Assembly: GCF_009708175.1 (NCBI RefSeq)
Contig: NZ_WMBB01000005.1
Location: 186,001-250,000, forward strand
Origin: Nocardia aurantiaca
GTDB taxonomy: Bacteria > Actinomycetota > Actinomycetes > Mycobacteriales > Mycobacteriaceae
Direction: 5' to 3'
Length of the DNA stretch: 64,000 nucleotides
Under the pieces are notes generated by a model. That model was given only the letters and a program-made list of their open reading frames with translations, searched no databases and had not been told where the DNA came from. A program made the position numbers and the translations under genes. Below are positions 1 through 8,378 of the stretch, one piece after another (position 1 is the stretch's first letter; every line of letters begins with the position of its first letter).

Positions 1-1387
1 CGGCGGCATTGGCGCCGCACATGCCGTGGGCGCCGGGGCCGGGCGGGGTTGCCGCCGAGCAGATGTACATGCCTGGCACGCCGACGCTGTAGGGCGACAC
101 TGTGATTCGCGGACCGAAGATGAGTTGGCGAATGTCCTTGGACCCGGTCATGATGTCGCCGCCGACGTAATTGGGGTTGTAGGCGGTCATATCGGTGGCG
201 GTGCGGACGGTGTGGCCGATGATCCGGTCGCGGAAACCGGGGGCGAAACGTTCGATCTGGGCGATGATCGCGGCGGTCGCGTCTCCGGTATAGCCGTGGG
301 GAACATGGGCATAGGTCCACACCGGCTGGATGTCGCCGATCGAGCGTTGCGGATCGGCCAGGTACTGCTGGCCCACCAGGACGAACGGCCGCTGCGGCAT
401 ACGGCCGATGTGGATGTCGCGTTCGGCGGCGGCCAGTTCGGCGTACGCGCCCGCGAGATGGACGGTCCCGGCGCGGCGGGCGTCCGGATTGGTCCACGGC
501 ACACCGCCCTGCACGGCGAAGTCGACCTTGAACGCGCCGGGGCCACGTCGGAATCGCCGGTAGGCGCGGGCGATTCGTGCGGGCAGCCGGTCGCCGAGGA
601 TGTTCGCGACCGCGTCGGGTGCGAGGTCGAACAGGGTCAGGTCGGCGCTCGGCAGCTGTGATGCGGCGTCGATACGGACCCCGGTTTCGATCTTGCCGCC
701 CAGGTCGGTCAGCAGGGCGGCCAGCGCGTCGGCGATCGACTGGGAACCGCCCGCCGCGACCGGCCAGCCGTGGCGGTGCCCGGCGGTGATGATGCCGAGC
801 CCGATGGCGGAGGTCATCGGATAGTGCAGCGGCCGGAAGGCATGGGCGGCAATGCCTCCGAAGAGTGCGCGGGCCTGTTCGGTGCGGAAGGTCCGGGCCA
901 GGGTGGACGCGGGGAGCAGGGTCGGTGCGCCGAACCGCGCCAGCGTCAGCGGATGGCGCGGAATCCGCAGCAGGGGCCGCATGATGTCCGCGCCCAAATC
1001 GTCGTACCGGGCGGCCGGGCCTTCGAACAGCGTCCGCCAGCGCCGTCCGTCCGCGCCGAGTCCTGCCGCGGTGTGCCCGACCGAGCGGTGCAATACTCCG
1101 GCCGAACCATCGTCGAGTGGATGCACGCAGTCCAGTTCCGCGGTGCGCCAGGACAATCCGTACTTCTCCAGCCCGAGCTCGGCCAGGAACGGCGACCCGA
1201 CGGCCATCGGGTGGATGGCCGAGCACTGGTCGTGGAACAGTCCGGGCAGGATGGCCTCCTGGGTGCGGGTGCCGCCGCCGATCTCGGCCATCGCCTCCAG
1301 AACGGTGACCTGCACGCCCGACCGCGCGAGCGCGACCGCCGCGGCGAGCCCGTTGGGGCCCGCCCCGACCACGGTCGCCGTGCTCAT
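1..1387 (-). CDS. Phytoene-desaturase-like FAD oxidoreductase (C-terminus cut by window edge)
   Basis: Translating leftward from ATG at 1387 gives a flavoprotein of the phytoene dehydrogenase/CrtI-like amine oxidase superfamily. The N-terminal Rossmann motif GAGPNG lies at residues 8-13, followed by a hydrophobic strand ending in an acidic residue (VTVLEA). Near the window edge is a family-typical C-terminal stretch (GMYICSAATPPGPGAHGMCG). About 462 codons are present; family members are usually a little over 500 aa, so the last few dozen residues lie outside. The start overlaps the stop of the DUF3556 gene by 4 bp (ATGA), implying translational coupling in one leftward operon with the membrane protein and acyl-CoA ligase. 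The substrate is unknown; polyunsaturated or isoprenoid lipid oxidation is an inference. Long frames on the opposite strand are composition shadows. Confidence 0.85.
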   Translation of the reverse strand, partial: MSTATVVGAGPNGLAAAVALARSGVQVTVLEAMAEIGGGTRTQEAILPGLFHDQCSAIHPMAVGSPFLAELGLEKYGLSWRTAELDCVHPLDDGSAGVLHRSVGHTAAGLGADGRRWRTLFEGPAARYDDLGADIMRPLLRIPRHPLTLARFGAPTLLPASTLARTFRTEQARALFGGIAAHAFRPLHYPMTSAIGLGIITAGHRHGWPVAAGGSQSIADALAALLTDLGGKIETGVRIDAASQLPSADLTLFDLAPDAVANILGDRLPARIARAYRRFRRGPGAFKVDFAVQGGVPWTNPDARRAGTVHLAGAYAELAAAERDIHIGRMPQRPFVLVGQQYLADPQRSIGDIQPVWTYAHVPHGYTGDATAAIIAQIERFAPGFRDRIIGHTVRTATDMTAYNPNYVGGDIMTGSKDIRQLIFGPRITVSPYSVGVPGMYICSAATPPGPGAHGMCGANAA

Positions 1388-3189
1388 GCCGTCGCCTCGT
1401 ATTCGCCCCGGGGAACCGCCTCGGCGGCACCGGTTTCCGGCCTGGTCCATGTGACCTGCACCGGGATGGGGCCGTTGGGCAGCCAGGGCTGTTCGGCGAC
1501 GGCGTCGGCCACCTTCCAGGCTCCGCGTTCGACCACGCCGAGTGCCGCATCGATCACCTTGTAATGCTGCACCTTGCTGCCCCAGGCCTGCGACTCCACC
1601 CAGACGATGACGAGTTCACCCGGTTCGAACCGGGCCTCGCTCTGCACCGCGGCGATGAGGTCCTCGTTGTGCAGGTGACCGTCACCGAAGTTGAAGCCGA
1701 TCAGCGAGTTGCAGGTGAACTCGGCCTCGCGCACGGTGCGGGTGTCGATGTCGGGCAGGTTCTTCAGCAGCACCGAGAACAGGCCGCGGCCCTGGCTGTG
1801 CATGGTCCGCCAGCCGATGGTCTGTTGCATGGTGATCTCGGCCCATAGCGGTTCATAGCCGAACGCGACGAACTGGTCGACCTGGTTGGCCGCCGAACGG
1901 GTGACCCGGTTCAGTTTGGCCTCCGCGCCCGGCGCGAACGCCCACACCGCCGAGGCCCAGTTGCCCGCGTACTGCCGCATCGACGGCAGGAACGACACCT
2001 TGTCGGGCCGGAAGTTGCCCAGGATCGGGAAGAACAGCAGCCCGGCCAGCAGCGCCGCGGCCAGCCACGGCGAGGAGAGGTCGGTGACGGCGTAGCCCTG
2101 CTGGTTGGGGAAACCGAGGAACAGGAACACCGACGTGTAGGCGAACAGGACATTCCATTCGAGCGGCACCGCCAGCGGGAAGGTGGAGGCGATGAACAGG
2201 TGGAACAGCACCATGACCGCCACGGCGACGCCGGTGAGCCACGGGTAGGGGGAGAACAGCAGCGTCAGCGGGGCGAGGATCTCGACGGTCGTGCCGCCCA
2301 CGTGCGCCATCAGATCCGCGAGGCGGGAGGGCCGCAGGTCGCGCGGGAAGTCGCGATAGTGCGCGCGCTTGATCCAGGCGAACGGAATCGACGGGCTGTT
2401 GCTGACCATCGGCGGCACCACATGGGAGAAGTGCTTGCCCAGCTTGGAAACTCCCGCGCCGATCCACACGACCACGATCAGCAGTTTGAGCGCGATGATC
2501 ATGTCGACGAACGGCAGCACGGCGAAGAAGAACAGCGCGGGCAGGTACTGCTCACCGCGGGCGGCGAGGAAAACGGTCTTGTCCCGCAGGCCGTTGAGGA
2601 TCAGCAGCGCGATCGGTGCGACGAGCAGCGCGGGATTCACCAGGCCGGAGGTGTTCGCGGGCAGCGCGGCCACCAGCGAATCGCTGTGCACCCCTGGGGA
2701 GAGCAGCGCCACCGCGACGCTCAGCAGCAGCCCGGCGTAGAGCGCCACGTCGAACGCGCCGCGCCGGTCGCCCGCGGTGAAAGGCACCCATTTCCACGGG
2801 CGTAGCCGGATGGTGCCGCGACGCGCCCAGAACAGGATGCCGCCGGTCATCGGTTTGACCTTGCCCGCCAGCGGACCCCAGGACCCCGCCACGCCGATCG
2901 CCTCCAGCAGCACGGTCCACAGGATGAGCTTCTGATAGACGATCGGCTGATTCCACCACTGCGAAACATGCCAGAAGGCGGGCAGATTCGAGGTGGCGGT
3001 CGCGACGATCACGCCGCCGAGCGCGTACAGCGCGATCAGCTTGACGATGTAGACGACGTGCACCATGCGCGGTGACCCGAATCCCTGCTCCGCCCAGGTG
3101 GTGGCGAGGATTCGCATGCGCTCCATGAGCGGCAGGTGCAGGAACGTCTCCGGATCGACCTTCGGCAGATCCGGTGTGGTGAACCCCAT
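1384..3189 (-). CDS. DUF3556 family multi-pass membrane protein
   Basis: This 601-residue protein has the conserved opening PDLPKVDPETFLHLPLMER and many hydrophobic helices between about residues 45 and 400. A soluble C-terminal domain of about 200 residues follows. This matches the actinobacterial DUF3556 transmembrane family in length and motif; no biochemical role is established for the family. It sits between an acyl-CoA ligase (37 bp upstream) and a FAD oxidoreductase (4-bp overlap), so it probably works with them on a hydrophobic substrate in the membrane, which is inference. The start is ATG at 3189 with a purine-rich GGAGAACG just upstream. Confidence 0.85.
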   Translation of the reverse strand: MGFTTPDLPKVDPETFLHLPLMERMRILATTWAEQGFGSPRMVHVVYIVKLIALYALGGVIVATATSNLPAFWHVSQWWNQPIVYQKLILWTVLLEAIGVAGSWGPLAGKVKPMTGGILFWARRGTIRLRPWKWVPFTAGDRRGAFDVALYAGLLLSVAVALLSPGVHSDSLVAALPANTSGLVNPALLVAPIALLILNGLRDKTVFLAARGEQYLPALFFFAVLPFVDMIIALKLLIVVVWIGAGVSKLGKHFSHVVPPMVSNSPSIPFAWIKRAHYRDFPRDLRPSRLADLMAHVGGTTVEILAPLTLLFSPYPWLTGVAVAVMVLFHLFIASTFPLAVPLEWNVLFAYTSVFLFLGFPNQQGYAVTDLSSPWLAAALLAGLLFFPILGNFRPDKVSFLPSMRQYAGNWASAVWAFAPGAEAKLNRVTRSAANQVDQFVAFGYEPLWAEITMQQTIGWRTMHSQGRGLFSVLLKNLPDIDTRTVREAEFTCNSLIGFNFGDGHLHNEDLIAAVQSEARFEPGELVIVWVESQAWGSKVQHYKVIDAALGVVERGAWKVADAVAEQPWLPNGPIPVQVTWTRPETGAAEAVPRGEYEATA

Positions 3190-3225
3190 GGTTCGTTCTC
3201 CTTGTCGGCGAGAGGTTTTCGTTGG

Positions 3226-4683
3226 TCAGGACGCGGCGGCGAGACGGCGCAGCGCGGGTTTGTCGATCTTTCCGACCGGGTTCTTGGGCAGATCGTCGAG
3301 AATCGTGATCGAGCGGGGCAGCTTGTATTTCGACAGAGAGCGCCGCAGATGCCGATCGATCTCGGCGGGTTCGAGGTCGCCGCCGGCGGTGAGCGCGACG
3401 TACAGGGCCGGTTGCTCGCCGTACAGCGGATCCGCGACTCCGATGGCGGCGGCCTCGGCGATCTGCGGCAATTGGTATGCGGCGGTCTCGATTTCCTTGG
3501 GATAGATGTTCTCGCCGCCGCGAATGATCATGTCCTTGGCGCGATCGACCAGCACCAGGTAGCCGTCGGAGTCGATGCGGCCGATATCGCCGGTCCGCAG
3601 CCAGCCGTCGACCACCGTGCGCGCGGTGTCCTCGGGACGATTCAGGTAGCCGCGCATGACATTCGGGCCCGCGATCCACACCTCGCCGGGCGTTCCGTCG
3701 GTGACCGGAGACCCGTCCTGGTCGGCGATGCGAATCCGCTGTCCGGGCAAGGGCGGACCGACCGTTCCCGGCTTGCGGAGTCCGGTCGCCGGGTTGAGCG
3801 TGCTGGCGCAGGTGCCCTCCGACAGCCCGTAGCCCTCGATGATCGGTACGCCGTACCGGGACTCGAAGCTGTCGAGTAGTTCCACGCTCGCCGGCGCCGC
3901 CCCGCAGATCGCGAACCGCACCGCTGACAGGTCCGGCCGCACCGAGGGGGGCAGATTCGACAGCATCGTGTAGATCGTCGGCACCGCCGAGAAGTACGTG
4001 GCGCGTGCGGCTTCGAGCCGGCCGAAGAAGGTCTGTGCGTCGAACCGCCCGGCAATGGTGGTGCGGCCGCCCGCCAGCAGCGGCGACAATACCGAGACGA
4101 CGATGCCGTTGACGTGGAACAGCGGCAGGATCAGCAGGCAGTGGTCGGTGGCGGACAGCGACAGCGCGTCGATCACCATGCCGCACATGGCGTTCAGATT
4201 CGAGTGGTCGAGCATGACGCCCTTGGGGCGGCCGGTGGTGCCACTGGTGTAGATCACCAGCGCCAGTTCGTCTCCGGCGCATTCCGACGGCGGCACGGCA
4301 TCCGGTTCGGCATCGGCCAGGTCGTGCACGGGGATCGTCACCGCCGCCGGGAGGTTCTCCGAGCGGTCCAGAGCGACCAGGACTTTCGCCCCGGAATCGG
4401 TGATCTGATAGGACGCCTCCGACGTGACCAGCGACGGGTTGAGCGGTGTCACGGCCGCACCGAGCCGCCAGGCGGCGAACAGGATGACGACGAGGTCGGC
4501 GGTATTGGGCAGCATGACCGCGACCACATCGCCCGCCGAGACGCCGTGTGCGCGCAGCGCACTCGCGGCCCGGCGCACCGCGATCAGGAACTCGGTGTTG
4601 TTCAGGTCGCCGCCGTCGTCGCTGAGAGCCGGCGCGTGCGGATTCACGGCGGCCCGGAGATCGGGAAGGGCGGGAAGGTTCAT
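3226..4683 (-). CDS. Class I adenylate-forming enzyme, acyl-CoA ligase (FadD-like)
   Basis: A 485-residue AMP-binding enzyme that activates a carboxylic acid as acyl-AMP and transfers it to CoA. Visible motifs are the P-loop YTSGTTGRPKG (145-155), GYGLSEGT, the C-terminal hinge GDIGRIDSDGYLVLVDRAKD, RGGENIYPKEIE, and the catalytic-lysine region NPVGKIDK. The open frame extends 58 codons upstream, but that extension is low-complexity and overlaps the divergent PucR gene, so ATG at 4683 (MNLPALPDLR) is preferred. It is the first gene of the leftward operon with DUF3556 and the FAD oxidoreductase. The motifs do not reveal the chain length or class of its substrate. Confidence 0.88.
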   Translation of the reverse strand: MNLPALPDLRAAVNPHAPALSDDGGDLNNTEFLIAVRRAASALRAHGVSAGDVVAVMLPNTADLVVILFAAWRLGAAVTPLNPSLVTSEASYQITDSGAKVLVALDRSENLPAAVTIPVHDLADAEPDAVPPSECAGDELALVIYTSGTTGRPKGVMLDHSNLNAMCGMVIDALSLSATDHCLLILPLFHVNGIVVSVLSPLLAGGRTTIAGRFDAQTFFGRLEAARATYFSAVPTIYTMLSNLPPSVRPDLSAVRFAICGAAPASVELLDSFESRYGVPIIEGYGLSEGTCASTLNPATGLRKPGTVGPPLPGQRIRIADQDGSPVTDGTPGEVWIAGPNVMRGYLNRPEDTARTVVDGWLRTGDIGRIDSDGYLVLVDRAKDMIIRGGENIYPKEIETAAYQLPQIAEAAAIGVADPLYGEQPALYVALTAGGDLEPAEIDRHLRRSLSKYKLPRSITILDDLPKNPVGKIDKPALRRLAAAS

Positions 4684-4844
4684 GGCGCTCCTCGCTGAGT
4701 GATGCGGTGGAGCGCCCACGGTAGGAGTGTGACCGGCAACCCGTCTTCGTCCGGAAGTGACGACGTTCACATCCGGTTTCGTCTCCGGAGGACGAACCTG
4801 CGGCGAATTGCCCATCTCGTCCGGCCAGGTTCTAGGGTGAGGCT

Positions 4845-6122
4845 GTGACGAGCACACGTCACGATGACGTCGACGCAGACCGCTACATCGAGGCGATTGC
4901 CGCCCGGATGTCCGAACGGGTGACCGATGTCAGCGTGTCCATCCGCGAATTCCTGGAGAGCGACATCGCCGAACTGCGCGGCGATGTGCGCACCGGTGAG
5001 CTACTCGGCGCCAGCGTCGAGGCCAATGTCGGCACGATCCTGCACGCGCTGCGCTACGACCTGCCGGTCGCCGGAATCCACGCACCGCCCGCCGCCGTGG
5101 AATACGCCAGACGCCTTGCCCAGCAAGCGGTGCCGGCCACCGCCCTGATCCGGGCCTACCGGCTCGGCCAGCGTCGCATGACCGAGTTGGTCTTCGCCGA
5201 ACTCCGTGCCCTGACCATTCCGGCGGCTGAGCGGATCACCGTGGTCGAGCGGATCACCGCGATGCTGTTCGAGTACATCGATCGCATTACCGAGCAGGTC
5301 GTGGCCATCTACGCCGAGGAGCGGGAACGCTGGCTCGAACACCAGAACAGCCTGCGGGCCGTGCGCGTGCGCGAAATCCTGGCCGGCCACAAGAGCATCG
5401 ACGTGGAAGCGGTCGGCGAGACCATCCGCTACCCCCTGCGCTGGTATCACCTCGCGCTCGTGGCCTGGTATCCCGAGGGCGACGGCGATGCCATCGCCCG
5501 CCTGCAACGCGTCATCGGGGACCTCGCCGAGAGCGTCGGCGCGGAATCCGCCCCGCTCATCATCGCCATCGACCGCGCCACCACCTGGGCATGGCTGCCC
5601 TACCGCGCCGAACCGGCCGACGTGGCCGCCCGAATCCGCGCCTTCGCCACCGCCCACCGCGACACCCCGGCCATCGCGCTCGGTACCCTCGCCGCCGGAC
5701 TCGACGGATTTCGCCTGTCCCACCGAGCGGCTCAACGCGCCCGCTCCGTCGCGATGGTGCGCGGCCTGTCGGCGGCCACGGTCGTCGCCGTGGACGATCC
5801 GGGCCTCGCCGCCGCCGGCCTCTTGGGTGGCAACCTCCCCGAAGCCCGCGAATGGGTCGCCGAGGTTCTCGGCGACCTGGCCGCCGACACCGACAACGAC
5901 TCCCGCCTCCGCGACACCCTCCGAGTCTTCCTGCGCGCCGGTTCCAGCTACAAAGCCGCTTCCGCCGAACTGGACCTCCACGTCAACTCGGTCAAATACC
6001 GCATCAGCCGCGCCATAGCCCGCCGCGGCCGCCCGATCGCCGACGACCGCCTCGATGTGGAACTGGCCCTCCTGCTGTGCCATTGGTACGGCCCGGCCGT
6101 GTTGCGGTCGACGACTTCTTGA
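4845..6122 (+). CDS. PucR/CdaR-family transcriptional regulator
   Basis: A 425-residue regulator divergent from the acyl-CoA ligase operon. The N-terminal half is helical sensor-like sequence. The C-terminal segment, about residues 355-415, is the PucR-type helix-turn-helix (LRDTLRVFLRAGSSYKAASAEL then HVNSVKYRISRAI), typical of regulators next to the operon they control. Translation starts at GTG 4845, 161 bp from the ligase start. Control of the divergent lipid operon is inferred from position. It converges on the methyltransferase gene with a 12-bp gap. Confidence 0.85.
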   Translation: MTSTRHDDVDADRYIEAIAARMSERVTDVSVSIREFLESDIAELRGDVRTGELLGASVEANVGTILHALRYDLPVAGIHAPPAAVEYARRLAQQAVPATALIRAYRLGQRRMTELVFAELRALTIPAAERITVVERITAMLFEYIDRITEQVVAIYAEERERWLEHQNSLRAVRVREILAGHKSIDVEAVGETIRYPLRWYHLALVAWYPEGDGDAIARLQRVIGDLAESVGAESAPLIIAIDRATTWAWLPYRAEPADVAARIRAFATAHRDTPAIALGTLAAGLDGFRLSHRAAQRARSVAMVRGLSAATVVAVDDPGLAAAGLLGGNLPEAREWVAEVLGDLAADTDNDSRLRDTLRVFLRAGSSYKAASAELDLHVNSVKYRISRAIARRGRPIADDRLDVELALLLCHWYGPAVLRSTTS

Positions 6123-6134
6123 CGCCCGGCTCGT

Positions 6135-6965
6135 TCAGGGTTTGCGGCCGATTCCCGCCCAATACCAGGCGCTTTCGGCATCGGCCACGGGGGTGGGGCG
6201 GTCGGTGAGTTCGGGGTGCCAGGTCGCCACCGGGACCAGGCCCGGGTCCACGAGAGTGGTTCCGGCGAAAAGCTTTCCGGTGTCGGATTTGCTGCGGGGT
6301 TCGAAGGGGATTCCCGACGATTCGGCGGCGGCCTTGACCCCGGCCATGGCTTGCGGGGCGAAATCGGCTGTGGGATGGGTGATCACGATATAGCTGCCGG
6401 AGGGGACCGCGTCGAGGAGGGTGGCGATGATGTCGGAGGGATGGTCGCTGTCGCGGAAGTACATCATGATCGCGATCAGCATGATGGCGACCGGTTCGGA
6501 CAGGTCCAGCGTCGCGGCCAGGTCGGGATGGTCCAGGATCGACCGCGGATCGTGCAGGTCGGCGTGGATGAATCGGGTGCGGCCCTGCGGGGTGCTCGCC
6601 ATCAGCGCCCGCGCATGGGCCAGCACGATGGGATCCTTGTCGACGTAGACGACGCGCGCCCCGGGATCGAGGACCTGCGCGACCTCGTGGGTGTTTCCGG
6701 CTGTCGGAATGCCGGTACCGATGTCGAGGAACTGGGTGATGCCGGCCTCGGCGACGAGGTGGCGGACCGCCCGGCCGAGGAATGCGCGATTGGCGCGGGC
6801 CATCGTCTTGATGGTGGGCACGTGCTGGGCGATGGCATCGCCCAGCGCGCGGTCGGCCGGATAGTTCTCCTTGCCGCCGAGCCAGTAGTCGTAGACGCGG
6901 GCCTCGTGGGCGACGGTGGTGTCGATCTCGATCGGCAGGTGTCCACCGAAGGGACTGTCGGACAT
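6135..6965 (-). CDS. SAM-dependent methyltransferase, Methyltransf_19 (PF04672-like) family
   Basis: A 276-residue enzyme with the family signature ARVYDYWLGGKENYPADR (22-39), SAM-binding motif I FLDIGTGIPT (79-88) and an acidic post-II motif VYVDKDP (106-112). This family is expanded in Nocardia and Streptomyces and often lies beside Scr1-type XRE regulators, as it does here with a 24-bp gap. Natural substrates are unknown. It is probably cotranscribed with the regulator upstream. Its start is ATG 6965; convergence with the PucR gene leaves almost no room for a terminator. Confidence 0.88.
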   Translation of the reverse strand: MSDSPFGGHLPIEIDTTVAHEARVYDYWLGGKENYPADRALGDAIAQHVPTIKTMARANRAFLGRAVRHLVAEAGITQFLDIGTGIPTAGNTHEVAQVLDPGARVVYVDKDPIVLAHARALMASTPQGRTRFIHADLHDPRSILDHPDLAATLDLSEPVAIMLIAIMMYFRDSDHPSDIIATLLDAVPSGSYIVITHPTADFAPQAMAGVKAAAESSGIPFEPRSKSDTGKLFAGTTLVDPGLVPVATWHPELTDRPTPVADAESAWYWAGIGRKP

Positions 6966-6989
6966 GGATTCTCTGTTCTGGTCGAGACG

Positions 6990-7898
6990 CTAGTTCGCGT
7001 CGGGAGGAAGGGGTGTGCGAAGCCGGTCGAGGAAGTCGGCGGTCTGCATCGGCGGTGCCGCGCAGACACACAGCCGGTCCCAGACCTCGTTGAAACGATC
7101 CAGGTCACCGCGTTTGTCCAGGAACTGTGCGCCGTTCGGATGTTGCAGGTAGGCGATATCGCCGAATTCGGGCGCCGCGAAACGCAGCAGGGTGAAGGCG
7201 GAGCCGCTGATGGCGGGGCCGCCCACGTGGTCGGGCAGCACCTGCACGGTGACACTGGGCCGGGCCGACAGTTCGGCGAGATGCTCCAATTGCCCCTGCC
7301 AGACCTCGAATCCACCGATCGGCCGCCGCAGCGCGGCCTCCTCGATGACGAGCCACACCCGGGGGGAATCGGCTCGGTCGAGCAGTTGCTGACGGCGGAC
7401 CAGCAATTCGACGCGCCGGTGGATCTCGATCGCCGAGCCGCGCTCCGCGATGGCGAGCAGGGTGTGCGCGTATGACGGCGTGCGCGCCAGATCGGGCACC
7501 AGACACGGTGCGTAACAGCGGATCAGTGACGAGGCGTCCTCGAGCGCCAGATAGGTGTCCGCCCGTGCCGTCGTCAGATCCGGACCCGCCTGCCAGCGCC
7601 CGACCGCATTCGCCCGCTGCGCCAGTCGTAGCAGCTCGGTCCGGGCGCCGTCCTCGTCGACACCGTATCGCGTCAGCAGGTCCTCGATATCCCTCGCGCG
7701 GAAGGTGACTCGGCCCGCTTCCATCCGGCTGATCTTCGAATGCGAAGCCCGGATCGCCCTCCCCGCGGCCTCCCCGCTGATACCGGCGTCTTCCCGCAGT
7801 CTTCGCAGACGCAGCCCGACGGCGCGCCGCAATAGGGCCGGATCATCGTCCGAGTCGGGCTCATCGTCGGCCCCCACATCCACGGACTCGTTGATCAC
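6990..7898 (-). CDS. Scr1-type XRE-family regulator with C-terminal DUF5753 domain
   Basis: A 302-residue DNA-binding protein. The XRE helix-turn-helix lies near residues 30-80 (LRRLREDAGISGEAAGRAI, SHSKISRMEAGRV). A DUF5753 ligand-like domain fills the C-terminus (ALEDASSLIRCYAPCLVPDLARTPSYA). The frame opens at ATG 7922, but GTG 7898 has AGGAG five bases upstream and is the preferred start. Relatives usually pair with a DUF397 protein; no DUF397 was found here, and the partner is instead a PF04672 methyltransferase. The divergent spacer contains a tandem GCACGTGC palindrome that could be its operator. Confidence 0.85.
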   Translation of the reverse strand: MINESVDVGADDEPDSDDDPALLRRAVGLRLRRLREDAGISGEAAGRAIRASHSKISRMEAGRVTFRARDIEDLLTRYGVDEDGARTELLRLAQRANAVGRWQAGPDLTTARADTYLALEDASSLIRCYAPCLVPDLARTPSYAHTLLAIAERGSAIEIHRRVELLVRRQQLLDRADSPRVWLVIEEAALRRPIGGFEVWQGQLEHLAELSARPSVTVQVLPDHVGGPAISGSAFTLLRFAAPEFGDIAYLQHPNGAQFLDKRGDLDRFNEVWDRLCVCAAPPMQTADFLDRLRTPLPPDAN

Positions 7899-7971
7899 TG
7901 GCACTCCTGTCGGCGTGAGCATCGCGTATCAGAGTGTGCCACAACGTATTACCGGGCACCTGTCGAAGACT

Positions 7972-7992
7972 TGCACGTGCCGATGCACGTGC
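7972..7992. promoter_or_regulatory. Tandem GCACGTGC palindromes, candidate operator
   Basis: The 9-mer TGCACGTGC occurs at 7972-7980 and again at 7984-7992. Each copy contains the perfect 8-bp palindrome GCACGTGC, with a centre-to-centre distance of 12 bp. It lies in the divergent spacer between the XRE regulator and the small rightward gene, followed by TAGACT at 8000-8005 as a possible -10 element. Autoregulation by the XRE protein is inferred. Confidence 0.5.
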
Positions 7993-8031
7993 ATCCCGGT
8001 AGACTCGGCACGAGATCAGCTTGGGGGAACG

Positions 8032-8310
8032 GTGGAAACACCCAGCATCACACGAGAATTCAACTCGAACATGGATCGCCGAATCGGAATCGCCGATGTC
8101 GTCCTCGCATACGGCATCCAGGAGGTTCGGCGCAGAGTCGAACAGCTGCGCGCTGCCGGGCAGTACTACGCCGCCACGGCCATCGAACGTGAACTTCGGG
8201 CGGTAGCTCCTCCCGTCGCTCGTGACGACGACGTGGATGCCCCTCGACGTCGGCCGGACGCGACCGAGACGGGCAGAGCGCACGGGACTGCCGCGCTGCT
8301 GGCCCGCTGA
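8032..8310 (+). CDS. Small hypothetical protein divergent from XRE regulator
   Basis: A 92-residue reading frame starting at GTG 8032, with a G-rich ribosome-binding site (GGGGGAA) close upstream. The middle is a predicted helical segment with regular hydrophobic spacing (VLAYGIQEVRRRVEQLRAAG, ERELRAV), followed by a charged, disordered C-terminus. No family was recognised; it is not DUF397. Position opposite the Scr1-type regulator suggests it belongs to that unit. An antisense frame covers the same region, so strand choice rests on start context and the downstream terminator. Confidence 0.5.
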   Translation: METPSITREFNSNMDRRIGIADVVLAYGIQEVRRRVEQLRAAGQYYAATAIERELRAVAPPVARDDDVDAPRRRPDATETGRAHGTAALLAR

Positions 8311-8322
8311 GCGGAGGTATGA

Positions 8323-8366
8323 CAAGGGCCGCTGTCCGTGGCGGAGTGCCCGCTGAGCGGCCCTTG
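8323..8366. terminator. Hairpin terminator between convergent genes
   Basis: Perfect 11-bp inverted repeat: CAAGGGCCGCT at 8323-8333 pairs with AGCGGCCCTTG at 8356-8366 across a 22-nt loop. It lies between the stop of the small rightward gene (8310) and the stop of fadB2 (8379), so it can serve both directions. There is no long T-run, as is common in high-GC actinobacteria. Confidence 0.7.
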
Positions 8367-8378
8367 CCGACTCGAAGG

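Noticed and set aside
2552..4282. Leftward 576-codon frame overlapping DUF3556 and the CoA ligase
   Set aside because: It is a shifted frame of both real genes; translation is Arg/Ala-rich with no motif of its own.
5001..6083. Long antisense open frame (360 codons) opposite the PucR gene
   Set aside because: High GC content makes long antisense frames common. Its translation is Gly/Val/Asp-rich without motifs, while the rightward strand shows a clear PucR helix-turn-helix.
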